From Niastella koreensis GR20-10 (lineage in GTDB: Bacteria > Bacteroidota > Bacteroidia > Chitinophagales > Chitinophagaceae), in NCBI RefSeq assembly GCF_000246855.1, contig NC_016609.1:4464001-4528000 (forward strand): 64,000 nt of DNA, in the 5' to 3' direction. Shown one piece after another: positions 46,252 through 54,711 of the stretch. Below the pieces are notes generated by a model. That model had not been told where the DNA came from. It saw only the letters and a program-made list of their open reading frames with translations, and did no database searches. Position numbers and translations under genes: made by a program. Each line of letters starts with the position of its first letter. The stretch's first letter is position 1.

Positions 46252-47316
46252 TTATAAGTTATGTGCTTTCAGGAAGTCACTTACCTTCACAGGCATTCCA
46301 GTTTTCAGTGACTTATCCATCGCCTGTAACAATGCGATCGTACCTATACCCTCTTTCAGATCGGGATAAGCAGTTGTATTATTAGTGATGCTGTCGGCAA
46401 AGTATTCCAGGTAATTCTGGTATTCACCGGCATGGTGACTCTGACCTTCAAACCGGAAGTAGTATTTGATGGTCTTATCGCCCCATTGCACTATTTTTTC
46501 TTCCCCGGTTTTATCAGTGATGGCGTAACGTAATTCATGATAATCGGCCTGAGATGCACCCAGGGTTCCCCGTAACACCACACTCATGCCGCTGTCTCTT
46601 TGTGCAGGTTGAATAGGGCCGGTATACGAGCCGCTTACCCGTGCTATGCGGCCATCTGCAGCCCGAAAAATAAAGTGCATGGTATCTTCATTCTTCAAAC
46701 CAGCTGTTTTTCCATTGCTGCTGATCATTCCATATCCCATTACTTCTTCCACTTCGGGCAGGTACCAACGGATGAAATCTACCGGATGGCTTAACCCGCC
46801 ATAAAGCCATTTGAACGCACTTTCCAGGGCCCATGGCTTTTCTAAAAACCAGCGATGATCGGCATTATAATGGCTTTCCACGGTGATCAGGTCACCAATC
46901 AACCCCGCTTCAAAATCTTTCCGCTGTCTTTTAGCCGGTTCAAAAAACCGGGAGCTTTGTCCCACAAAAACCTTCTTACCGGTCTTTTGTTGCAGATCGA
47001 GCAACTCCTTTGCTTTCGACAGGTCATCTATCAGCGGCTTGGTGCACACTACGTGTTTGTTAGCCAGTAATGCCTGTTTAATATGGTCTGCATGCAAATG
47101 ATCGGGCGTATAAATAGCAATGATGTCAATCTCCGGGTCATTCAGCATGTCCTCATACTTCGTTGTATAATTGAAGAACTGAAACTCCTTGCTGCGTTGT
47201 TTGCACAATTCTTCATTCCTGTCACAAATGGTTTTCAGATTCACCTTGCTGCTGTTTAAAGCGGCAGACATAGTACTGCGGCCTTCACCTAACCCTAATA
47301 CTCCGAGATTCAACAT
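46252..47316 (-). CDS. Gfo/Idh/MocA-family oxidoreductase
   Basis: A 354-residue cytoplasmic NAD(P)-dependent sugar dehydrogenase. The Rossmann loop is LGVLGLGEGRST, the sugar-binding motif is CTKPLIDD (EKP-like), and the catalytic Asp/His pair is in GGLSHPVDFIRWY. No signal peptide, unlike many paralogues in this phylum. Known members act on inositol, glucose-6-phosphate, and, in one described branch, D-apiose. Given the RuBisCO-like/DUF1537 pair in this locus, oxidation of a pectin sugar to its lactone is a sensible guess; the sugar is not known. Confidence 0.9.
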   Translation of the reverse strand: MLNLGVLGLGEGRSTMSAALNSSKVNLKTICDRNEELCKQRSKEFQFFNYTTKYEDMLNDPEIDIIAIYTPDHLHADHIKQALLANKHVVCTKPLIDDLSKAKELLDLQQKTGKKVFVGQSSRFFEPAKRQRKDFEAGLIGDLITVESHYNADHRWFLEKPWALESAFKWLYGGLSHPVDFIRWYLPEVEEVMGYGMISSNGKTAGLKNEDTMHFIFRAADGRIARVSGSYTGPIQPAQRDSGMSVVLRGTLGASQADYHELRYAITDKTGEEKIVQWGDKTIKYYFRFEGQSHHAGEYQNYLEYFADSITNNTTAYPDLKEGIGTIALLQAMDKSLKTGMPVKVSDFLKAHNL

Positions 47317-47322
47317 ATCCTG

Positions 47323-47398
47323 GTTTTAAGTTTTTTGTTTAAAGTTTAAGGTCCTCACTTTCTCATTCTTCATTTCTCATTTCACATTTTTAATTTCC
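47323..47398. repeat. Heptad arrays at the 3' end of the beta-helix gene
   Basis: GTTTTAA, GTTTTTT, GTTTAAA, GTTTAAG from 47323, and CATTCTT, CATTTCT, CATTTCA, CATTTTT, AATTTCC from 47364, all 7 bp apart. The stop of the minus-strand beta-helix gene lies inside the second block. The arms are not strongly complementary. Confidence 0.85.
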
Positions 47399-49260
47399 TT
47401 GAAGGATTCTTCCAATCCGGCTCTGCTCTTTATACTATCCGCTACCTTCGGTCCATTGTTCTCCCAGGTATTACCGGGGCCATTGGAGTTCTTCAGGTAC
47501 TTTTCTTCTTCGGTCCAGTTATCTTTTAACTGAATGTAGGAACTACCTTCATCGAGATAGAGATAGAAGAAATGGTGCGGATCATGCGCATAAGGCGCTT
47601 TCAAAACGGTGTGCACTGCGTTCTCACTGATTACCGAACCGGGCATGGCCGATAAGGTATAGATACCACTTACATCATACATATGTTTAGCATAATGATG
47701 CACCAGGTTGGCGTGAATGCGGTTATCCTTCATGGCGTTGATGGTTTTCGTCCAGCCCCAGCCAACACAAATACCGCTGTATGGCAGATCGCTCAGTTCG
47801 TTGTGATCGATATTGATGCCCTGCACATAACCGGCGCTGATACCCACACAACCCCAGTCTTCATTGGCGCAATCGGTAATAAAACAATTGCTGATGGTAA
47901 GCTTGCGGCACAACTCCCGCGCATCGGCAGGGGCATAGGGTAAGTGCGTTTCAAAACCAGGATCAGAGAAGGTACCGGCCTGGATAGCGGTACCTGCAAT
48001 ATCATGAAAGGTGCAACCAACAATGGTATCGAGTTGCGTTCCTTTAATATAATCGAGACCGGTAGCAGCCATGTGTGAGAAATTGCAGCGTTCAAAACCG
48101 GTGTTGTTTACAAACACTAATTCTACCCCACCCGGCTGACGGCCGATCCAGCCCTGGTTTTCCAGTCCTTTTTTATCAGGCGTACCAGGGATCTTTAGTT
48201 TGTAAGCATCTAATAAAAACATCCCGGCCTGTAAAGGCACGTGTCCGGCCTGCGAAGGACGCAGCCAGGTGGAATATTTAAAGTCGATGCCTTTGAAATA
48301 TACATGTGATACAGGCTCATCAATTGTTCCTTCCACGCGGGCAATGGTTTGTAAATACGGCGCTACCACCTGTGCAATGCTCATATTCTCATTGTTGCGT
48401 GGCCAGTAGATGAGCTGTTGTTTCTTTACATCCAAATACCATTCACCAGGCTCATCAAGAAACTCGACAGCATTGGTGAGAAAGAAAGCCGAGTTACCGG
48501 TTTTCTGTGAGATCCAGGGCGCAGGCCAGGGATGCTCTGACTGAATACGGCTTTCGGGCTGACAGAACCTCAACAAAGCGCTGTCACCCTTTACTGTAAC
48601 CGATTTTATGCGTAAAATAGCGATAGCCCACCATTGATGAATAACCATTTCCAAACCGGCCGCTTTTTCCCAGCCAGTTGTTTTTGGTTTGGGGATCCAG
48701 CATTGCTGGGTTTCATGGTTCCAGGAAAGAATACGGTTCATGCTATCGGCATTGCGATCGCGGGCGCGAGTGGCCTTTTGATCGTTTACCCATAACTGAC
48801 GAAAATCGAGCAGCCGGCCATTTATAACAGGCGCATCGGCTACCCAAACTTTTCCCTGTGCCACAGCAGGCAGACCAGGAATTTTCTCCGTGGCTTTTCG
48901 CCAGCCATTTACCGATAAGCCGCCACTGAACACCGGCTTTGCGCCAGGCGCTGCTTCAATTACAGTCGGGCTCTCAGGCGTACCCGAATCTTCAGGCCGC
49001 ACGAACAGCGGTTCATCAAATGCGTACACACCGTTCTCTATAATAATATGAATTCCATTCGCAATAGTAGGATCTTTTAACCGGCGCAATTCCCTTGCTT
49101 TACGCAAAGCCATAGCTACGGTAGCCATGGGCTTTTCTTTTGTTCCGGGATTTGCATCCGCACCACCTGGAGCTACATAAATGTCGGCAGCCTGTACAGC
49201 CATACCCAAAAACCATGTAAATAAAGTGCAGGCAATCGTGTATTTAAATAGTCTTTTCAT
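47377..49260 (-). CDS. Secreted right-handed parallel beta-helix protein
   Basis: A 627-residue exported protein. Signal to about residue 24 (FLGMAVQA), then the common beta-helix opening DIYVAPGGADANPGTKEKPMATVAMALRKARELR. From ~300 it shows repeated turns such as GIDFKYSTW, VFVNNTGFERCNFSHMAATGLDYIKG, TIVGCTFHDIAGTAIQAG, LTISNCFITDC and INIDHNELSDLPYSGICVG. Beta-helix enzymes of this kind act on polysaccharides (pectin lyase, polygalacturonase or alpha-1,3-galactosidase types). No catalytic set can be fixed, so the activity is open. 19 bp downstream of the TIM-barrel gene. Confidence 0.88.
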   Translation of the reverse strand: MKRLFKYTIACTLFTWFLGMAVQAADIYVAPGGADANPGTKEKPMATVAMALRKARELRRLKDPTIANGIHIIIENGVYAFDEPLFVRPEDSGTPESPTVIEAAPGAKPVFSGGLSVNGWRKATEKIPGLPAVAQGKVWVADAPVINGRLLDFRQLWVNDQKATRARDRNADSMNRILSWNHETQQCWIPKPKTTGWEKAAGLEMVIHQWWAIAILRIKSVTVKGDSALLRFCQPESRIQSEHPWPAPWISQKTGNSAFFLTNAVEFLDEPGEWYLDVKKQQLIYWPRNNENMSIAQVVAPYLQTIARVEGTIDEPVSHVYFKGIDFKYSTWLRPSQAGHVPLQAGMFLLDAYKLKIPGTPDKKGLENQGWIGRQPGGVELVFVNNTGFERCNFSHMAATGLDYIKGTQLDTIVGCTFHDIAGTAIQAGTFSDPGFETHLPYAPADARELCRKLTISNCFITDCANEDWGCVGISAGYVQGINIDHNELSDLPYSGICVGWGWTKTINAMKDNRIHANLVHHYAKHMYDVSGIYTLSAMPGSVISENAVHTVLKAPYAHDPHHFFYLYLDEGSSYIQLKDNWTEEEKYLKNSNGPGNTWENNGPKVADSIKSRAGLEESFKEIKNVK

Positions 49261-49279
49261 CTTATGTTAAATTCTCATC

Positions 49280-50155
49280 CTATTGAAAGATCGATTTCAA
49301 ATACGCTACATTGGCGCCGAAATTCCTTTTTACGTTTTTAGGATCAGAAGCATCGCGTGAACGCTCTATCACCAGCCAGCCTCTGTAACCTATTTTATCC
49401 AGCGTTTGTTTTACCTGGTTCATATTAATAGTTTTATCGTTTTGCAGCCATACACTGTCATGGTTGGAGCTATGGATCTGACACATATGGCTACCCAGGA
49501 TCTCCATTTCTTTGTACAGGTCTCTTCCGTTTGTAATGGCGTTCGAGAAGTTGAAATAGATCTGAATAGCTGGTGAACCAATATCGCTTAACAGTTTTAA
49601 TTCATCGGTAGCGCTTAACGAAGTTTCAATCCCAATGATCACCCCGGCCGCTTCCGCCAGCTTGCCTACTTCTTTCAGGCGGGCAACAACGGCTGGTCTC
49701 TTTTCAGGAAATTTGGTCAGGTCACCCTGAATACCCAATGGCAGAAAGCCAATTTTCACATTCATCTTCTTCATGGTGTTGATGCAATCCCCCACCGCTT
49801 TCACCGCAGTTGGCCGCTCAGGAAATGATTGGGCATAAAAGCCAGTCATTGCCAATGAAGCTATTTCCAGGTTGTATTCTTTGGCTTTGTCGAGGAACAA
49901 AGTACGGATGGTATCATCGGCCAGTTTGTTATCGAACGTTTCGCGATCGCCCATACCGCCCATGTCAACTTCCACGCCATCGGCGCCTAATTCTTTTGAC
50001 AATTGAAAGGCACTGAGTTTTTGTCTCTTCAGGATCATAAGATCAACTACGGCAATCTTATACCGTCCATCTGTCTTCACCAGCTTTTGTGCAGACACTC
50101 TATAGCCCGACAGTAATGTTACTAAAAGTGCGAATGTGAATACTTGAAACTTCAT
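49280..50155 (-). CDS. Exported sugar phosphate isomerase/epimerase-like TIM-barrel protein
   Basis: A 291-residue xylose-isomerase-like TIM barrel. Metal-binding carboxylates lie in GADGVEVDMGG, VIIGIETSLSA and GWLVIERSRD. It begins with an export signal (FTFALLVTLLSGYRVSAQ), unusual for a family whose substrates are mainly cytoplasmic, although exported members are seen in Bacteroidota. One described member of the broader family decarboxylates 3-oxo-isoapionate, but an exported enzyme more likely acts on free sugar or on oligosaccharide-derived keto sugars in the periplasm. Function not assigned. Confidence 0.85.
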   Translation of the reverse strand: MKFQVFTFALLVTLLSGYRVSAQKLVKTDGRYKIAVVDLMILKRQKLSAFQLSKELGADGVEVDMGGMGDRETFDNKLADDTIRTLFLDKAKEYNLEIASLAMTGFYAQSFPERPTAVKAVGDCINTMKKMNVKIGFLPLGIQGDLTKFPEKRPAVVARLKEVGKLAEAAGVIIGIETSLSATDELKLLSDIGSPAIQIYFNFSNAITNGRDLYKEMEILGSHMCQIHSSNHDSVWLQNDKTINMNQVKQTLDKIGYRGWLVIERSRDASDPKNVKRNFGANVAYLKSIFQ

Positions 50156-50182
50156 ATAGTGAGTTTAACTTTATCGTGAATC

Positions 50183-50450
50183 GGTCCCGGCTGAGCCGGG
50201 ATGAATCGGCAAACGGCAAACGGCAATCGGCAATCGAGCCTTGCGATAATATTCTACCTCTTAACTTCTCAGCAGGCCTCCCCCCGCCCCCCTCCGGTGG
50301 AGGGGGAGTTGGGCAACCTCGCGACAATATTTATCTGCCTTTATTTCTCAACTCCTCCTTCCTGTCTTCAACCTTGTCAACCTGTTAACTCGTCAACGTT
50401 CTTCCCTTTATCAACTCTATCAACGCCATCAACTCTATCAACTATTTTTT
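50183..50450. repeat. Mosaic repeat region: heptads, GC-rich palindrome, octads and nonads
   Basis: The whole 286-bp gap is repeats. A CCCGGCTGAGCCGGG palindrome (50186-50200) precedes four heptads from 50207 (CGGCAAA twice, CGGCAAT twice); CTTAACTTCTCAGCAGGCC precedes the palindrome CCCCCTCC-GGT-GGAGGGGG (50288-50306) and GGGCAACCTCG; then AAC words at 8-bp spacing (50379, 50387, 50395) and 9-bp spacing (50413, 50422, 50431, 50440). It shares its parts with 37376-37526 in a different order. Confidence 0.93.
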
Positions 50451-51827
50451 CTCAAATAGTTTCTTTAAATCATCATAACTATGGATCGCATTGGCCGGTA
50501 ACTTCTCCCCATGATCCCCGAAGACATACAAGGCGTTCTCCGATTCTATGGTCACCTTGCTTTCATCGATCTTACCGGTTATTTTATCTTTTACGGCAGA
50601 CATGTCTAAATGAAAATGTTTGCCGATAAATTCATACAGGGCAGTACGTTTATTAATTCCGTAATCGTGTTTTTCCAACGGCAGATGCACGTTCTCCACC
50701 TCGCCGGTTTTTCCATACAACCCATACGTTCTTTGCAGGAACGGAAACTCGATTTCGGGCACATGTGCCGTCCAGTCGCCACCATCAGACACTACCAGTT
50801 GCGGCCGGGGCGCCGCCATGGAAGCAATCTCCACATTGTTGGTGCCGCCTCCACATAAATGCACCGGCATGCCGCTTTCACACGGGCAGCCGCCGCTGTG
50901 GAAGGAGGAAACCATCACCACCGGCACGCTTAATTTTATGCGGTCGTCCAGGGCTGTTACCAGCATGGTATGACTGCCCCCACCCGATCCGCCACTGATG
51001 GCTACGCGGCTGGTATCTGCTTCTTTCAGTTTCAGCATATAGTCCAGGATACGAAACGCATTTAACGTTTGTACCGTCATGGCCAGACTGCGGCGGTGAT
51101 CTTCGCTTTTAAACTGTAACAGCGATTCGCCCCAGGCAAACAGATCATAACTGATAGCCATACAACCCATGCGGGCCAGTGAGGCGCAGCGGTACTGGCA
51201 ATCGGGGCGGTACCGGTGTTTCTCCCAGTGGCCATCAGGACATAACACCACGGGGATCTTTCCTTTTATTTTTGCCGGTTTGTATATAGATGCGCAGGTA
51301 TACACCCCGGGCAATACTTCAAATGCAATGTTCTCTACAGTATACCCATCCATTTTGCGCACCGGCGTTGTAATGGGTTTTGATGCCGGGGCCGGCGGAA
51401 CAGGCGATAACTGCAACGCTTCATACATGCAGGCACGCAGCTCCGTTTTACGTTTTTCCCAGCTGGCCACATCATTGTATAACGTACTCAGGTAATCCAG
51501 TTGCGCCTTACCTTCTTCTACTGTTTTTAAATGATATTGAAAGGCACTGATCTTATAACGTTTGTCGCCTTCTTTGCTGAACGACAGGTCCTGCGAAGCC
51601 AGCACATTGGCGAGTGTTTTCTCCACATCGGGGCGAAAACGCCAGCGGGCATACGTTACCCAACGATCGTTCACCATGCCGTCGCTATACCGGATCTTGA
51701 TGCCGTACTGGCTTTCAATTTCCGTTAACACCTGTTTCAACGGCTCCCGGTAGGCATCGTCAGAAGTCTGGCTTCGGCTGTCCACCCAAATCGTGAGGCA
51801 ACAAATGAGATAAAATAGTTTGCGCAT
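50442..51827 (-). CDS. Exported alpha/beta-hydrolase (acetyl xylan esterase-like) with an N-terminal STN-like domain
   Basis: A 461-residue exported protein. After the signal (MRKLFYLICCLTIWVDSRS) comes an STN-like stretch, LTEIESQYGIKIRYSDGMVN ... VEKTLANVLASQDLSFSKEGDKRYKI (~30-95), a module normally found in TonB-receptor plugs and sigma-regulatory proteins. The hydrolase follows: VVLCPDGHW, MGCMAISYDLFAWGES, and the nucleophile elbow SRVAISGGSGGGSHTM, with a late His in EKHDYGINKRTALYEF. Predicted to remove acetyl or methyl ester groups from pectin-type glycans. The domain combination is uncommon; a role for STN as a substrate- or wall-binding module is a guess. Confidence 0.82.
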   Translation of the reverse strand: MRKLFYLICCLTIWVDSRSQTSDDAYREPLKQVLTEIESQYGIKIRYSDGMVNDRWVTYARWRFRPDVEKTLANVLASQDLSFSKEGDKRYKISAFQYHLKTVEEGKAQLDYLSTLYNDVASWEKRKTELRACMYEALQLSPVPPAPASKPITTPVRKMDGYTVENIAFEVLPGVYTCASIYKPAKIKGKIPVVLCPDGHWEKHRYRPDCQYRCASLARMGCMAISYDLFAWGESLLQFKSEDHRRSLAMTVQTLNAFRILDYMLKLKEADTSRVAISGGSGGGSHTMLVTALDDRIKLSVPVVMVSSFHSGGCPCESGMPVHLCGGGTNNVEIASMAAPRPQLVVSDGGDWTAHVPEIEFPFLQRTYGLYGKTGEVENVHLPLEKHDYGINKRTALYEFIGKHFHLDMSAVKDKITGKIDESKVTIESENALYVFGDHGEKLPANAIHSYDDLKKLFEKK

Positions 51828-51846
51828 AATTTGTTTTATTATATTG

Positions 51847-51947
51847 TCAGTAGTCAGTTGTCAGTTGTGAGTGGGTTCCCGATTGTTCGGAAGGCTGAAT
51901 AATGGCGAGCTCACTCACAACTCACAACTCACAACTCACAACTCACT
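51847..51947. repeat. Heptad-array hairpin between symporter and esterase genes
   Basis: Left: TCAGTTG at 51854 and 51861, then TGAGTGG. Right: CTCACAA at 51914, 51921, 51928 and 51935, then CTCACT. Exact 7-bp periods; GTTGTGAGT pairs with ACTCACAAC. Confidence 0.92.
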
Positions 51948-51948
51948 A

Positions 51949-53526
51949 CTAAACTGCCTTCAAAGTAACTTTCGCTTCTCTCTTCTCGTTCCTTCTCGCT
52001 TCCTTCCAGCCAGAGTACAGGAGATTTTTATCCAGTACCGGTTTGGGGAAGAACAAACTGGCCACATAACCCACGCTAATCACTACCAGGTGACTGTACA
52101 CACCGAGCATCAGTTTATCGTGACCAAAATTATATTCACCGAAATTGAGTAACAGGTGTTTATTGGCGCCTATTCCAATTTGGGTAGACGTCAAAAACGC
52201 ATAAGACGTAAACAGGATACAGGCAATAATGCCGATGTTAATACCCTGTTTGTTGGCGCGGGCGCTGAAAATACCCAGCAGGAAAATGCCTACTATACCC
52301 CCGGAGAAGATGGCATACAGCGTAAACACAATGCCCAATACGCCTTCACTGCCGGCATTGATATACAAACAGCCAATACCCATGGCAATCAAACCAGAGA
52401 TCACCACGGTCCATCTGCCGGCTTTTAAATAAGCATGGTCAGAAAGGCCGCGACGCATTTTCTTATAATAATCTTCTACACCTACAGCAGCCAGACTGTT
52501 CAGGTCGGCACTCAAACTGCAAATGGCAGCTGAGATCATGGCCGACAGGATCAGGCCTCTTACCCCAACGGGTAACCGGGTGCCAATAAAATAAGGGAAT
52601 ACCTGTTCGGGATGCAGGCCTTGCGGCAGCGGATTCTGTTTATAAAAAACAAACAAAGCCGTACCTATGAACATGAACAACATCCAAACGGGAACGGTGA
52701 GCAAAATACCCATGAGTGAAGCCCGGATGGCGCCTTTGTCGGTTTTTGCCGTTAAATAACGTTGTACTACGGTTTGGTCGGTACCATATTTCTGAATGGC
52801 ATAAAACAAGCCATTGATAGCCATTACCAGGAAGGTTACCCGGGTAAGATCGGCATCATAGGGACCAAACCCGGTGTGGCCATTGGCTTTTGCCACCGCC
52901 CAGATCTCCGAAATACCACCATGGGTGGAGAACAGGATAACGGTTAAACAAGTAATACCAGTGGCAAACAGCATGAAACCCTGGAATACATCGAGCCAGA
53001 TCACCGCTTCCATGCCACCCATTAAATTCACGCCAATGATAATCAACCCTACCACCATAATCATGATCATGGTGTTGCCACCGATCATACTATCCAACGC
53101 CAATGCCAGTAAGAACAGCACAGTGCCCATACCGGAAAATTGCCGCAGCACAAAGGCCAGCGAGCTGTAATAGCGGGCAAAGGCGCCAAAACGTCTTTCA
53201 AAATATTCGTAAGTACTTAACCCAATTACTTTACGGTATAACGGAACTATAAACCAGATGGTGCCTAATAATACAATGGGCACCATCAACCCCTGCACCA
53301 ACAAGATCCAGTTACTGGTAAACCCTGTACCGGGATATGCCAGGAAAGTAACGCTACTGATCAGTGTCGCCAATAACGACATACCTATTGCCCAGGATGG
53401 CACCCTTCCATGTGCCAAAAAGTAGGACTTAAAAGAATCCTGTTTTCGCGCAAACCGGTACCCTACATATAATGTCACCACCAGAAAACATATGATGATG
53501 ATATAATCCAATACTGATAAATTCAT
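51949..53526 (-). CDS. Sodium:solute symporter (SSS family), second copy
   Basis: A 525-residue inner-membrane transporter. Family marks: LDYIIIICFLVVTLYVGYRFARKQDSFKSYFLAHGRVPSWAIGMSLLATLISSVTFLAYPGTGF near the N-terminus and MISAAICSLSADLNSLAAVGVEDYYKKM with the Na+-site serines. It resembles sialic-acid/sugar-acid transporters of the SSS group more than the other symporter here. It lies 30 bp downstream of the DUF1537/PdxA2/DapA/ADH genes in the same direction, so it most likely carries their substrate. Confidence 0.92.
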   Translation of the reverse strand: MNLSVLDYIIIICFLVVTLYVGYRFARKQDSFKSYFLAHGRVPSWAIGMSLLATLISSVTFLAYPGTGFTSNWILLVQGLMVPIVLLGTIWFIVPLYRKVIGLSTYEYFERRFGAFARYYSSLAFVLRQFSGMGTVLFLLALALDSMIGGNTMIMIMVVGLIIIGVNLMGGMEAVIWLDVFQGFMLFATGITCLTVILFSTHGGISEIWAVAKANGHTGFGPYDADLTRVTFLVMAINGLFYAIQKYGTDQTVVQRYLTAKTDKGAIRASLMGILLTVPVWMLFMFIGTALFVFYKQNPLPQGLHPEQVFPYFIGTRLPVGVRGLILSAMISAAICSLSADLNSLAAVGVEDYYKKMRRGLSDHAYLKAGRWTVVISGLIAMGIGCLYINAGSEGVLGIVFTLYAIFSGGIVGIFLLGIFSARANKQGINIGIIACILFTSYAFLTSTQIGIGANKHLLLNFGEYNFGHDKLMLGVYSHLVVISVGYVASLFFPKPVLDKNLLYSGWKEARRNEKREAKVTLKAV

Positions 53527-53556
53527 ATGGCAATTATAAAATGATAGCTCTCTTTA

Positions 53557-54711
53557 TTAAAAACTCCATAATCCATCCGGCCATTGATAACTCCCCGGCT
53601 TAACCGTAATAAATAAATTCGGATCATTTGTCTGCATCCGCACCACGCCAGGCGCCATCTCTTCTACCGGGTAAAACCGGGTTAGTTTCGACTGGTTGAT
53701 CAGGGCCCAGGCGGTAGCGCCGCCTTCCACGATCAACTCCTGCACCATGCTGCGCTGTAATACTTCATTTACCAGTCCCGCCATCTTTTCTTTCAGCTGA
53801 CCAGCGCCAACGCCTGTTTCCCTGGTGGAATCTTCATGAATGGCCACAATGGCCTTTCCATGTTTTTTTACCAGGGCCACCACTTCATTGGCCCATTTTA
53901 CATAGCTATAGGTACCGCTGTGCACGGAACGGATTATTTCATCGGGCATATAGCATACGGGGCCACCAGCTGTTTTTATTTGTTTGATGGTGTTACGGCT
54001 TTGCGAAAAAGTGGTTCCGCAAACAAACAAACTAAATGGCAAACGCCCGGTTGCCATGTCGCTTTCAGCGGGTCGTTTACCGGCGAGCAGTTTATCGAGC
54101 ATCGCGGTAAAAAAACCGGCAGCACCGGCTATCAGCGTGGTATTATCCATGCGGGTAGCCCAGGCCTGGAGGTCGGCAGTTTGTGCTGCCTCTCCTACTA
54201 TAATGCCTGAATCGGGCAATGCTTCATTAAATCTTTTTACATATACTGAATTGCCTTTGCTGCGCAACATATCCAGGATCACGGAGCTGTTGATGGCAAA
54301 GTCAGGGTCATGTGCAAAACTGCTTTCATGCACGGGTTTTCCATGCAGGTAATACCGGCCATTTTCAATCGTTCTGCCCAGTGCCGGGTTGGCCGCTACC
54401 AACACCGCTTTTTTAAAACCGGTGAGCGACAATTGCGCCTGGATCTCTGCCAGTACATGTCCCCGCAAAACAGAATCTGTTTTTTTGAAGATCATGGCTG
54501 GCTGTAAGGCAAGGAGTTCGCGGGTATGCTTTTGCATCACCGCTACCGCTTCCACTTCAGGTAACGACCGGGCATCTGTGGCTATAACAAACAGATCAGC
54601 ATTGGTAGCTGTATTTACTTCGGTGCCCAGCTCTACGGTCAGGTTATAGCGTAAGCCAATACCCGCCAGCTCGGCAGCGCCCGTAAAATCATCTGCGATC
54701 ACCGCTATCAT
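53557..54711 (-). CDS. Four-carbon acid sugar kinase family protein (DUF1537), DtnK/DenK-like
   Basis: A 384-residue DUF1537 kinase. N-domain: IAVIADDFTGAAELAGIGLRYNLTVELG and IFKKTDSVLRGHVLAEIQA; C-domain: LFVCGTTFSQSRNTIKQI and LIVEGGATAWALINQSKLTRFYPVEEMAPGVVRM. Shorter than the first kinase and from a different branch. Its start codon overlaps the stop of the PdxA2-like gene (TAATG), so the two are translationally coupled. Known kinases paired with PdxA2 phosphorylate D-threonate or D-erythronate at O4; I infer the same here. Confidence 0.9.
   Translation of the reverse strand: MIAVIADDFTGAAELAGIGLRYNLTVELGTEVNTATNADLFVIATDARSLPEVEAVAVMQKHTRELLALQPAMIFKKTDSVLRGHVLAEIQAQLSLTGFKKAVLVAANPALGRTIENGRYYLHGKPVHESSFAHDPDFAINSSVILDMLRSKGNSVYVKRFNEALPDSGIIVGEAAQTADLQAWATRMDNTTLIAGAAGFFTAMLDKLLAGKRPAESDMATGRLPFSLFVCGTTFSQSRNTIKQIKTAGGPVCYMPDEIIRSVHSGTYSYVKWANEVVALVKKHGKAIVAIHEDSTRETGVGAGQLKEKMAGLVNEVLQRSMVQELIVEGGATAWALINQSKLTRFYPVEEMAPGVVRMQTNDPNLFITVKPGSYQWPDGLWSF

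Noticed and set aside
50201-50629. Plus-strand frame of 142 codons
   Set aside because: Mostly translated repeat words and the antisense of the esterase gene; no coding character.
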